In this document: one piece after another, positions 9,058-17,314 of the stretch
How the letters are laid out: each line of letters begins with the position of its first letter
Position numbering within the stretch: position 1 is the stretch's first letter
DNA from: Lacinutrix mariniflava
GTDB lineage: Bacteria; Bacteroidota; Bacteroidia; Flavobacteriales; Flavobacteriaceae
DNA length: 64,000 nt
Direction of reading: 5' to 3'
Assembly (NCBI RefSeq): GCF_001418015.1
Contig: NZ_LIQG01000018.1
Span: 47,511 to 111,510 of the forward strand
The notes under the pieces: model-generated
Told to the model about the DNA's origin: nothing
Databases searched by the model: none
The model's input: only the letters and a program-made list of their open reading frames with translations
Position numbers and translations under genes: made by a program

Positions 9058-10590
9058 TTAGCTAGTAACGCCATAATTATTCAAAAACAACTCTTCTATT
9101 TCAACATCAACATCATTTAAAAATTGAATTGACGCTTCAATATCATCATGCAAGACTCTATCTTTTTTCACAAAAGACACATCTTTTCTATACGCCTCTA
9201 AAAAGGATTCTAGAAATGGAGATGTTTTTAATGGGTTTCTAAAAGCAATAGCTTGACTAGCATTCATTAATTCTATAGCAATTACACGCTCTACATTAGT
9301 AATTAATCTAAAAGCTTGTGTTGCTGCGTTTGCTCCCATACTAACATGGTCTTCTTGTCCATTACTAGAAACAATACTATCTACACTTGCAGGTGTTGCC
9401 AATTGCTTGTTCGCGCTTACAATACTTGCTGCCGTATATTGCGGAATCATAAATCCAGAATTTAAACCTGGATTATCTACTAAAAATGCTGGTAAACCTC
9501 TTAACCCAGAAACTAATTGAAAAACGCGACGCTCTGATATATTACCAATTTCTGCCATAGCAATTTTTAAGTAATCTAATGCTAAAGCCAGTGGCTGCCC
9601 ATGAAAATTTCCGCCAGAAATAATTAAATCTTCTTCAGGAAAAATGTTAGGATTATCCGTTACCGAATTAATTTCAGTTAAAATAACCTTTTCAACAAAG
9701 TCTAAAGTATCTTTTGTTGCACCATGAACTTGTGGAATACATCTAAAAGAATAAGGATCTTGAACATGCTCTTTCTCTCTAGTAATAAGCTCGCTTCCTT
9801 TTAAGAATTCATTAAAACGTCTTGCTACTTTTAGTTGCCCTGGATGTGGACGTACTTGGTGAACCAAATCATGAAATGGTTCTATTCTACCATCAAAAGC
9901 ATCCAACGATATACACGCAATAACATCTGCTAAATAAGACGTTTTATGAGACATTAAAAGAAGATATACGCCATAAGCACTCATAAACTGTGTTCCGTTT
10001 AAAAGCGCCAAACCTTCTTTTGCTTCTAATTTTACAGGTTCCCAACCAAATTTTTTGAGTATTGTACTTGCTTTTACTTCTTTTTTATCGTGTACTACTT
10101 TTCCTTTACCTAATAATGGTAGCGCCAAATGCGCTAAAGGTGCTAAATCTCCAGAAGCTCCAAGAGATCCTTGAGTAAATACAAACGGAAAAACATCATT
10201 ATTAAAAAAATCTATTAATCTATTTACAGTAGCTAGTTGTACACCACTATGTCCATAACTTAACGATTGTATTTTTAATAATAACATTACTTTTACTACA
10301 CTTTCCGGGACACGATCACCTGTTCCGCAAGCATGAGACATTACTAAGTTCTCTTGTAATTTAGTTAAATCTTTTTTAGAAATCTCTACATTATATAAAG
10401 AACCAAAGCCTGTATTAATACCATAGAATGGCTTATCTGCCTCACTTAATTTCTTATCTAAATATGTTTTACATGTTTCTATTTTTTGAATAGATTCTTT
10501 AGAAAGCTTAAGTTTTTTTTTGTCTTTAAAAATATTGTAGATCGTTACAATGTCAAGTTTATCTGATGATATATAATGGAATGTGCTCAT
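9058..10590 (-). CDS. hutH: Histidine ammonia-lyase
   Basis: 510 residues, the normal length for HAL. The enzyme eliminates ammonia from L-histidine to give urocanate, the first step of histidine degradation, using the MIO cofactor formed from an internal Ala-Ser-Gly. That triad is A145-S146-G147 in GSLGASGDLAPLAH. The catalytic Tyr loop YGINTGFG is at 56-63. The Ser-His pair in NLVMSHACGTG (residues 85-86) is the arrangement usual for histidine lyases; tyrosine lyases have other residues there. The other hut genes (hutU, hutI, hutG) are not in the window, so hutH stands alone. An aromatic amino acid lyase of other specificity is possible but less likely. Confidence 0.92.
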   Translation of the reverse strand: MSTFHYISSDKLDIVTIYNIFKDKKKLKLSKESIQKIETCKTYLDKKLSEADKPFYGINTGFGSLYNVEISKKDLTKLQENLVMSHACGTGDRVPESVVKVMLLLKIQSLSYGHSGVQLATVNRLIDFFNNDVFPFVFTQGSLGASGDLAPLAHLALPLLGKGKVVHDKKEVKASTILKKFGWEPVKLEAKEGLALLNGTQFMSAYGVYLLLMSHKTSYLADVIACISLDAFDGRIEPFHDLVHQVRPHPGQLKVARRFNEFLKGSELITREKEHVQDPYSFRCIPQVHGATKDTLDFVEKVILTEINSVTDNPNIFPEEDLIISGGNFHGQPLALALDYLKIAMAEIGNISERRVFQLVSGLRGLPAFLVDNPGLNSGFMIPQYTAASIVSANKQLATPASVDSIVSSNGQEDHVSMGANAATQAFRLITNVERVIAIELMNASQAIAFRNPLKTSPFLESFLEAYRKDVSFVKKDRVLHDDIEASIQFLNDVDVEIEELFLNNYGVTS

Positions 10591-10714
10591 TTAGTTAGAT
10601 TAAAGTATTTCAAAAATGAAGATATGTTAATTATTCTGCAAATAATATTAATAATTTATGAGAATCTCTAATAATCTTCTACTTTTGGGAAAAACTTTTT
10701 AATAAATAAGTAAA

Positions 10715-11764
10715 ATGAAAAAAATAGTATTGGCATTATCTATCTTAACAATAGTAGCTTGCAAAGAGGAAGCACCTAAAGATTATCTTATCTTTTCCGG
10801 GAAAATTGAAAATCAAAGTAGTGACTCTTTATATGTTTTCCAAGGTAGAGCATTTGCTAAAACAATAAAAGTTGCAGAAAATGGTACATTTAATGACACT
10901 TTAAAAGTGGCTACAGGAATGTATGGTATTTATGATGGTAACAAAAATAACAAGACTAATAATCTATTTTTTAAAAACGGAAATGATTTAAAATTAGAGC
11001 TAGATGCTAACGAATTTAATGAATCATTAAAATTCTCAGGTAAAGGAGCAGATGATAATAACTATTTTCTTAAAAAATCTAAGATGCAAGAAAATTTATT
11101 TGAGCCAAGTCTTTTTGATCTTGAGGAAGTAGATTTTAATGCAAAAGTTGTGGAAATGGAAAAAGAATTAAATTCTTTTTTAGAAAGCAATTCTAAAAAC
11201 CTTGACTCTACACTTTTAGCTAACGAAAAAATAGAAATCACTAAATTTAAAGGTGGAATTACTGGTGCCTACAAACAACAACAAGGTAGAGCTGCACAGT
11301 TTGCCTCTTATATTGGAAAGCCGTCTCCAGACTTCGATTTTGAAAATGCAAAAGGAGGAAAAACAGCTTTAGCAGATTTAAAAGGAAAATATGTATACAT
11401 AGATGTTTGGGCAACTTGGTGCGGACCTTGTATTAGAGAAATTCCTTCATTAAAGAAAGTAGAAAAAAACTTTCATGGTAAAAATATTGAATTTGTAAGT
11501 CTTTCTGTAGATGACGGAAGAGGATTTAAAGGAGATGCAGTTGCTGCTAAAGAAGCTTGGAAAAAAATGATAGCAGATAAAGAGTTAGGTGGAACTCAGA
11601 TTATTTCAGACAATGGATGGAAATCTGATTTCGTACAAGGATTCAAAATTAACGGTATTCCTCGTTTTATCTTACTAGATCCAGCAGGAAATGTAGTTAA
11701 TGCTGATGCTCCAAGACCTTCAAGCCCTAAATTAATCGAGTTATTCGATTCTTTAGAGATGTAG
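10715..11764 (+). CDS. TlpA-family thioredoxin-like lipoprotein (DUF4369 + redoxin)
   Basis: 349 residues. The signal peptide ends in a lipobox (TIVAC, Cys16) followed by Lys-Glu-Glu, so it is a lipoprotein of the periplasmic face or the cell surface. Residues about 25-180 look like the beta-rich DUF4369 domain that often precedes thioredoxin domains in Bacteroidota. From about 200 there is a TlpA/AhpC-type fold with the redox motif WATWCGPCIREIP near residue 235 and the cis-Pro loop INGIPRFILL near 315. Such proteins reduce disulfides in exported proteins; the substrate is unknown. It is a monocistronic gene ending at a shared terminator. Confidence 0.88.
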   Translation: MKKIVLALSILTIVACKEEAPKDYLIFSGKIENQSSDSLYVFQGRAFAKTIKVAENGTFNDTLKVATGMYGIYDGNKNNKTNNLFFKNGNDLKLELDANEFNESLKFSGKGADDNNYFLKKSKMQENLFEPSLFDLEEVDFNAKVVEMEKELNSFLESNSKNLDSTLLANEKIEITKFKGGITGAYKQQQGRAAQFASYIGKPSPDFDFENAKGGKTALADLKGKYVYIDVWATWCGPCIREIPSLKKVEKNFHGKNIEFVSLSVDDGRGFKGDAVAAKEAWKKMIADKELGGTQIISDNGWKSDFVQGFKINGIPRFILLDPAGNVVNADAPRPSSPKLIELFDSLEM

Positions 11765-11791
11765 TATAAAAGTTTAAAGTATAAAAAAAAC

Positions 11792-11818
11792 CGAGTTAAC
11801 TTATAAAAGTATAACTCG
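11792..11818. terminator. Bidirectional terminator between convergent genes
   Basis: Stem CGAGTTA / TAACTCG with a 13-nt AT-rich loop, A-run on the left and T-run on the right. It serves the TlpA-like gene from the left and the nnr gene from the right. Confidence 0.75.
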
Positions 11819-11834
11819 TTGTTTTTTTTTTGAT

Positions 11835-13400
11835 CTATTTTTTCTGCTCCTTAGTATCTGCTTGTTCTACTTGCAGCGGTTCTGGTTGTTTAAACAAATC
11901 TAAATAAGCTAAACTTATACCGTCTATTACATTACTTGCAATAATACTTTGGTAGCCTAATTGCTCTATTAAAATATCGGCACTTTTACCATGTAAATAC
12001 ACACCAAAAAGCGTAGCTTGTAATGGATCATAACCTTGAGAAATTAAACCGGTAAGCATTCCTGTTAAAACATCTCCTGTCCCAGCAGTTGCTAATCCAG
12101 GATTTCCCGTAGCATTTATGTATAATTTATCCTCGAAAACGGTAATTGTATTGGCACCCTTTATAACAACAATAACTTTATGTTTTTTAGCAAAAGCTTT
12201 TGTTTTCTTTAATTTATCGAAATCATCTTTCCACTTCCCAACTAACCTTTCTAATTCTTTTGGGTGTGGTGTTAAAATGGTTAATTCTGGCAATAATTTT
12301 AATAACTCCTTCTTTTTAGCCAGTACATTAATACCGTCTGCATCGATAACTAGCGGTTTTTTATTCGCCTTTAAAAACGTTTCTAAAGCAGAAGCCGTTT
12401 TAGCATCCGTACCCAAACCTACTCCAATTCCAATTACTGTTGGCTCTATATCGAAGTCTATATTTGTAATTTTTTCTTCATCTTTATCTGTAATCACCAT
12501 AGCTTCTGGAAAAGCCGTTTGTAAAGGTATATAACCACATTTAGGAATATAAGCAGTTATTTTACCTGCTCCAACTGCTAACACCGCACGACTAGCAAGT
12601 GTTACTGCTCCAATTTTGCCATAACTCCCTCCTATTATTAAACTGTGGCCAAAAGTACCTTTGTGACTATATTTTTCGCGCGGCTTATAGATTGGTAACA
12701 CTTCATTCTTACCTATTAAATCGGCTTCGGTAATAGTCTTAGATAAATATTCTGGATCAATACCAATATCTAAAACCTCCCATTGCATAGTATATTTTGC
12801 TGTTTCAGGTAAAAAGAATACTAATTTTGGTGTTTGAAAACTAAGTGTATAGCCTGCATTAACCACTGCTTCTGGGTCTTCAACGCCTTTATCTGTATGT
12901 AATCCCGAAGGTAAATCTATAGATAAAGTAAATGCTTTTGATTCTCTAAAAAAGTTAAACAAACCTTTAACCCAAGCATCTACAGGTCTATTTAGGCCTA
13001 TTCCAAAAATTGCATCGACAACAATATCTTTTTCTTCAATATTTATAGCACTAAAATCGTCTTCACAACTTAATAAAGTTGGCCATTTTTTAGTAACATT
13101 TTTAATACGATCATAATTTACTAAAAAGTCTTTCGAGCGCTTATCACTATAATTTACAATGTATGTGTTTACGTTATAGCCATGTGTAATTAAATGTCTT
13201 GCAACTACTAAACCATCTCCTCCATTATTACCAATACCACAAAATACATGAATTGGTACTTGAGCACCTTGCATTCTAGTATGTAACCAATTAAAAATCT
13301 GGTTTCCTGCACGTTCCATTAAATCGGTAGAGGAAATTTTTTGTTTTTCTTGCGTTAACGTATCGCCTTCGTAAATTTGTTCTTTAGAGAATATTTTCAT
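11835..13400 (-). CDS. nnr: Bifunctional NAD(P)H-hydrate epimerase / ADP-dependent NAD(P)H-hydrate dehydratase
   Basis: 521 residues, two fused domains. The N-terminal YjeF_N domain (about 1-215) has GIGNNGGDGLVVARHL (55-70) and interconverts R- and S-NAD(P)HX. The C-terminal domain (about 230-500) is ribokinase-like and dehydrates S-NAD(P)HX to NAD(P)H at the expense of ADP. It carries HKGTFGHSLIIGGSYGKIGA and the diagnostic NPGLATAGTGDVLTGM near 437-452. Together they repair damaged nicotinamide cofactors in the cytosol. The protein continues about 20 residues past the kinase domain as a charged tail. It is transcribed alone. Confidence 0.95.
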   Translation of the reverse strand: MKIFSKEQIYEGDTLTQEKQKISSTDLMERAGNQIFNWLHTRMQGAQVPIHVFCGIGNNGGDGLVVARHLITHGYNVNTYIVNYSDKRSKDFLVNYDRIKNVTKKWPTLLSCEDDFSAINIEEKDIVVDAIFGIGLNRPVDAWVKGLFNFFRESKAFTLSIDLPSGLHTDKGVEDPEAVVNAGYTLSFQTPKLVFFLPETAKYTMQWEVLDIGIDPEYLSKTITEADLIGKNEVLPIYKPREKYSHKGTFGHSLIIGGSYGKIGAVTLASRAVLAVGAGKITAYIPKCGYIPLQTAFPEAMVITDKDEEKITNIDFDIEPTVIGIGVGLGTDAKTASALETFLKANKKPLVIDADGINVLAKKKELLKLLPELTILTPHPKELERLVGKWKDDFDKLKKTKAFAKKHKVIVVIKGANTITVFEDKLYINATGNPGLATAGTGDVLTGMLTGLISQGYDPLQATLFGVYLHGKSADILIEQLGYQSIIASNVIDGISLAYLDLFKQPEPLQVEQADTKEQKK

Positions 13401-13524
13401 ATTTATCTTTATATGGTATTATACTTTGCAAAAAATGTTCAAGATAATTCAGTCTTAAGCAATTTAAGGACTTAAATTAAAAATTAAATTGAATAAAATT
13501 CAGAATTGTATAAAAATGATCAAT

Positions 13525-13532
13525 TAGTTTTG
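13525..13532 (+). promoter_or_regulatory. Candidate promoter of the thr operon
   Basis: TAGTTTTG matches the TAnnTTTG -7 consensus of Bacteroidota. A TTG at 13506 lies 16 bp upstream, slightly closer than usual for a -33 element. A start about 6 bp downstream would give a leader of about 230 nt before thrA that includes the Thr/Ile-rich ORF. Confidence 0.45.
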
Positions 13533-13546
13533 ATATTAGTGTAAAA

Positions 13547-13569
13547 GTAATACATTTACTAAGTATTAC
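13547..13569 (+). promoter_or_regulatory. Hairpin in thr leader
   Basis: Inverted repeat GTAATAC / GTATTAC with a 9-nt loop, between the candidate promoter and the leader ORF. It could fold in the leader RNA or be an operator. A second small hairpin (ACCC-TTTT-GGGT) is at 13672-13683 at the end of the leader ORF, and a third (ACTTCT-TT-AGAAGT) is at 13618-13631 inside it. Confidence 0.4.
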
Positions 13570-13578
13570 ACAGAAAAA

Positions 13579-13689
13579 ATGTATAACAAAACGCTAAATA
13601 TTACTATTATTCCTGCTACTTCTTTAGAAGTTACTATGGCTATGTTTACATTTTCAACTTCAATTATTATTACCCTTTTGGGTCTTTAA
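13579..13689 (+). CDS. Putative thr operon leader peptide (36 aa)
   Basis: A 36-codon ORF lies 76 bp before thrA. Seven residues are Thr and six are Ile, including the runs NITII (7-11) and SIIIT (28-32). Thr and Ile are the end products controlled through this pathway. Regulatory Thr/Ile codons in a leader peptide are the hallmark of ribosome-mediated attenuation, known for thr operons of enterobacteria. Here the ORF follows a -7-like box, and three small inverted repeats lie in or beside it. I do not see a strong U-tailed terminator between it and thrA, so the mechanism is not proven. The peptide is also hydrophobic and could instead be a small membrane protein. Confidence 0.5.
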   Translation: MYNKTLNITIIPATSLEVTMAMFTFSTSIIITLLGL

Positions 13690-13765
13690 ATAATATACAC
13701 TTCCGTCTCAATTTACAGCATATTTTTACTGCTTTTCAAAAATGAATTTTATAAAATAGATACAA

Positions 13766-16210
13766 ATGCAAGTACTAAAATTTGGAGGAACATCTGTAGG
13801 TTCTTCAAAAAACATAAATAAAGTTATTACAATATTAGAAGAATATTCTAAAAAAGACAAAGTAATTTGTGTCGTTTCTGCTATTGGTGGTATTACAGAT
13901 AAACTACTTAAAGCTGGTCACTTAGCAAAGGATAATGACAAAAATTATAAATTGGAATACAAGTCTATCAAGGCTAAGCATTTAAAAGTACTGGAAGAAT
14001 TAATACCTAATAACAATACAGCAATTGTTGCTGTAATAGAAGGTAAATTAAAGAATCTTAAGAACCTTTTAGATGGTATTTTTTTAATAAATGAATTGTC
14101 TCCTCAAACATCCGATCGTTTAGTAAGTTATGGCGAACTTTTATCGTCACTAATTATAGCAGAAACTTTAAAAGTTAGAGGCATAAATGCTTTTAGAAAA
14201 AATACACAAGAGCTTATAACTACCAACTCTAATTTTACTAAAGCTGAAGTTAAGTTTGAAACTACAAATAAAAACATACAAGATTATTTTAAAGCATCGA
14301 CACAAGACGTAACAATGCTTCCTGGTTTTATTTCAAAGTCTAGCTTAGGTGAAATTACAACTCTTGGACGTGGAGGATCAGATTATACAGCAGCAATTGT
14401 AGCTGCAGCATTGCATGCCGAGAAACTTGAAATATGGACAGATGTTAGCGGAATGTATACAACAAACCCAAAACTGGTTAAACAAGCCTATCCTATCGAG
14501 CGTATAAGCTATCATGAAGCTATGGAATTGTCACATTTTGGAGCTAAAGTCCTTTATCCTCCAACAGTACAACCTGTTTTAGACTTAAACATTCCCATAC
14601 ATATTAAAAACACATTAAAACCTGAAGATAGAGGTACTATAATTTCTAATGAAGGCAATAAAAAATCTTCAACTGCTACAGGGATTACTAACATTAATGA
14701 CATTGCTCTATTAACCTTACAAGGTAATGGTATGGTTGGTGTTCCAGGTTTTTCAAAACGTTTATTTGAAACCTTATCACAAGAGAAGATTAATATTATT
14801 TTAATAACTCAAGCGTCTTCTGAACATTCAATATGTTTCGGTATTTCTAAAGATGATGCAAACCAAGCAGAAATAGCCATTAATCAAGCCTTTGAATATG
14901 AGATTTCTACAAGTAAAATAGATCCTATTACTGTAGAACAAAACCTCTCTATAATTGCATTAGTAGGTGATAACATGAAAAGTCACCAAGGTATTAGCGG
15001 TAAAATGTTTAGTGCCTTAGGAAAAAATAATATTAATATTAGAGCGATTGCCCAAGGTGCATCAGAAAGAAATATATCTGCTGTTATTGCAGAAAAAGAT
15101 GTAGAAAAAGCACTCAATACTATTCACGAACGCTTTTTTGAAGACAATATTAAACAGTTAAATGTTTTTATAACTGGTATTGGTAATGTAGGCGAAAAGT
15201 TAATAGATCAAATTCATCAACAAAACGATTATTTAAAGAAGAACTTAAAAATCGATGTTAGAATTGTTGGTATGGCAAACTCTAAGAAAATGATTTTTAA
15301 TGCTGAAGGTATCGATCTAGATAATTGGGCAGGCAAATTTCATCATGCAGATAAATCGAGTTTAGAGGGCTTTTTAGATAAAGCCAAAGAACTTAACTTA
15401 CGTAATAGTATTTTTGTAGACATCACAGCTAACGAAGGTGTTTCAAAAATGTACGAGCACTATTTAAGAAATAGTATTGCTGTTGTTGCGTGTAATAAAA
15501 TAGCATGCTCTAGTACGTATAGTAACTACAAATTATTACAAGATTTAGCACTTAAATACAATACACCTTTCTTTTACGAAACTAATGTTGGTGCAGGATT
15601 ACCAATCATTAATACTTTAAATAACTTAGTAAGTTCTGGTGATAAAGTTACCAGTATTCAAGCGGTACTTTCTGGAAGTTTAAATTTTGTGTTTAATAAT
15701 TTTAGTGATAAAACTAATTTTCACGACACTGTAAAACGTGCGCAATTTGAAGGCTATACAGAACCAGATCCAAGAATAGATTTAAGTGGAATTGATGTTG
15801 CTAGAAAAATATTAATATTGGCACGTGAAAATGGAGGTGCAATGGAAATAGAATCTATAGTAAACGACTCGTTTTTAACAAAATTAAACTTAGAAAGTGA
15901 TACTGTAGACGATTTTTACAAAACGCTTAAAACTGAAGAAGCACATTTTCAAAAGTTATATGCTTCAGCAAAAGCAAAAGACTGTCAATTAAAATACGTT
16001 GCCGAGTTTAAAAACGGAAACGCTAAAGTTGGATTAAAAGAAATTCCGGAAGGACATCCATTTTATAATCTAGAAGGAAAAGATAATATCGTTATGTTTT
16101 ATACAGAACGTTACCCAGAGCAGCCATTAATTGTTAAAGGTGCCGGAGCTGGTGCAGATGTAACTGCTTCTGGTTTATTTGCAGATATTATAAAAGTAGG
16201 TAGTAAATAA
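13766..16210 (+). CDS. thrA: Bifunctional aspartate kinase / homoserine dehydrogenase
   Basis: 814 residues, the usual length of the fused enzyme. The N-terminal kinase (about 1-300) opens with MQVLKFGGTSVGSS and has TTLGRGGSDYTAA for aspartate binding. Two ACT-type regulatory segments follow (about 310-460; GVPGFSKRLF and KSHQGISGKMFSAL), which in the family bind threonine for feedback inhibition. The C-terminal homoserine dehydrogenase (about 463-814) starts with the Rossmann motif VFITGIGNVGEKL and has FYETNVGAGLPII. The enzyme phosphorylates aspartate and later reduces aspartate semialdehyde to homoserine. It is the first gene of thrABC, with a Thr/Ile-rich ORF in its leader. Confidence 0.96.
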   Translation: MQVLKFGGTSVGSSKNINKVITILEEYSKKDKVICVVSAIGGITDKLLKAGHLAKDNDKNYKLEYKSIKAKHLKVLEELIPNNNTAIVAVIEGKLKNLKNLLDGIFLINELSPQTSDRLVSYGELLSSLIIAETLKVRGINAFRKNTQELITTNSNFTKAEVKFETTNKNIQDYFKASTQDVTMLPGFISKSSLGEITTLGRGGSDYTAAIVAAALHAEKLEIWTDVSGMYTTNPKLVKQAYPIERISYHEAMELSHFGAKVLYPPTVQPVLDLNIPIHIKNTLKPEDRGTIISNEGNKKSSTATGITNINDIALLTLQGNGMVGVPGFSKRLFETLSQEKINIILITQASSEHSICFGISKDDANQAEIAINQAFEYEISTSKIDPITVEQNLSIIALVGDNMKSHQGISGKMFSALGKNNINIRAIAQGASERNISAVIAEKDVEKALNTIHERFFEDNIKQLNVFITGIGNVGEKLIDQIHQQNDYLKKNLKIDVRIVGMANSKKMIFNAEGIDLDNWAGKFHHADKSSLEGFLDKAKELNLRNSIFVDITANEGVSKMYEHYLRNSIAVVACNKIACSSTYSNYKLLQDLALKYNTPFFYETNVGAGLPIINTLNNLVSSGDKVTSIQAVLSGSLNFVFNNFSDKTNFHDTVKRAQFEGYTEPDPRIDLSGIDVARKILILARENGGAMEIESIVNDSFLTKLNLESDTVDDFYKTLKTEEAHFQKLYASAKAKDCQLKYVAEFKNGNAKVGLKEIPEGHPFYNLEGKDNIVMFYTERYPEQPLIVKGAGAGADVTASGLFADIIKVGSK

Positions 16211-16293
16211 AAACCGAGAATAAAGAAAAGAGAATATTGACTGCAATAGTTTAGTTCATTCTCTTTTCTCTATTTTCCTTTTCTTTAAAAGGC

Positions 16294-17214
16294 ATGAACG
16301 AAATTAAAATATTCTCACCAGCTACAGTAGCAAACGTCTCTTGCGGATTTGATGTTTTAGGCTTTTGCATAGACACCATTGGCGATGAAATGGTTATTAG
16401 AAAAACGAAAGAAAAAGGCATAAAAATAACCAAAATTGTTGGTGCCGATTTACCTTTTGAAACAGAAAAAAATGTTGCTAGTGTTTCGGCATTAGCCATG
16501 TATAATGATGCTAAACCAGATTATGGTTTCGAAATTGAAATTTATAAAAACATAAAACCAGGTAGTGGTATTGGAAGTAGTTCTGCAAGTGCTGCAGGAA
16601 GTGTTTTTGCTATAAACGAGTTATTAGGAAGACCATACAACCAAACTGAAGTCACCAATTTTGCAATGAAAGGTGAGGCTGTTGCAAGTGGCTGCGAACA
16701 TGCAGATAACATTGCTCCTGCTCTATTTGGTGGTTTTACATTAGTGAAAAGTACAACACCATTAAAAGTCTTACAATTACCAACACCTAAAGATTTATTT
16801 GTAACTATTATACATCCTCAAATTGAGGTAAAGACATCTGAATCTCGTGCTATTTTACCTAAAGAGATTCCGTTACAAAATGCCATTACACAATGGTCTA
16901 ATGTTGGAAGTTTAGTACATGCATTACATACTGAAGATTACAGTTTACTAAGCGAATCTTTAGAAGATGTTGTTGTAGAACCTTATAGAAGTCAATTAAT
17001 ACCACATTTTAATTCGGTTAAAACCGAAGTTATAAAAGCAGGCGCTTTAGGTGCTGGAATTTCGGGTTCTGGTCCTTCTATTTTTGCATTATCTAAAGGA
17101 AAAGATACTGCTGAAGCTGTAGAAGAAGCGATGAAAAAAATATACAAAAACACAGATATTAATTTTAATACTTACGTATCTAAGATTAATACACAAGGCA
17201 TGAAAATATTATAA
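16294..17214 (+). CDS. thrB: Homoserine kinase
   Basis: 306 residues, GHMP kinase family. It converts homoserine and ATP to O-phosphohomoserine in threonine synthesis. The N-terminus has the typical 'SPATVANVSCGFDVLG', the ATP-binding motif is PGSGIGSSSASAAG (about 89-102), and the C-terminal glycine-rich motif GAGISGSGPSIFAL is near 251-264. It lies 83 bp after thrA on the same strand. A hairpin-forming palindromic repeat separates it from thrC. Confidence 0.96.
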   Translation: MNEIKIFSPATVANVSCGFDVLGFCIDTIGDEMVIRKTKEKGIKITKIVGADLPFETEKNVASVSALAMYNDAKPDYGFEIEIYKNIKPGSGIGSSSASAAGSVFAINELLGRPYNQTEVTNFAMKGEAVASGCEHADNIAPALFGGFTLVKSTTPLKVLQLPTPKDLFVTIIHPQIEVKTSESRAILPKEIPLQNAITQWSNVGSLVHALHTEDYSLLSESLEDVVVEPYRSQLIPHFNSVKTEVIKAGALGAGISGSGPSIFALSKGKDTAEAVEEAMKKIYKNTDINFNTYVSKINTQGMKIL

Positions 17215-17223
17215 CAAGCAAAT

Positions 17224-17297
17224 TGTCACACTGAGCGCAGTCGAAGTGCTTTAAAGTTTAGAACACCATAAGGTCTTCGACTGCGCTCAGACTGACA
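17224..17297. repeat. Palindromic intergenic repeat (GAGCGCAGTCGAAG family)
   Basis: The left arm TGTCACACTGAGCGCAGTCG plus AAG and the right arm CTTCGACTGCGCTCAGACTG plus ACA are near-perfect inverted copies around a 28-nt centre. The arms have far more G and C than their surroundings. The same arm sequence is one I recognise as scattered between genes in many Bacteroidota genomes, similar in concept to REP elements. It would form a strong hairpin in the thrB-thrC mRNA and might tune expression or stability. Confidence 0.75.
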
Positions 17298-17314
17298 TCA
17301 TACAATAAAATAGA

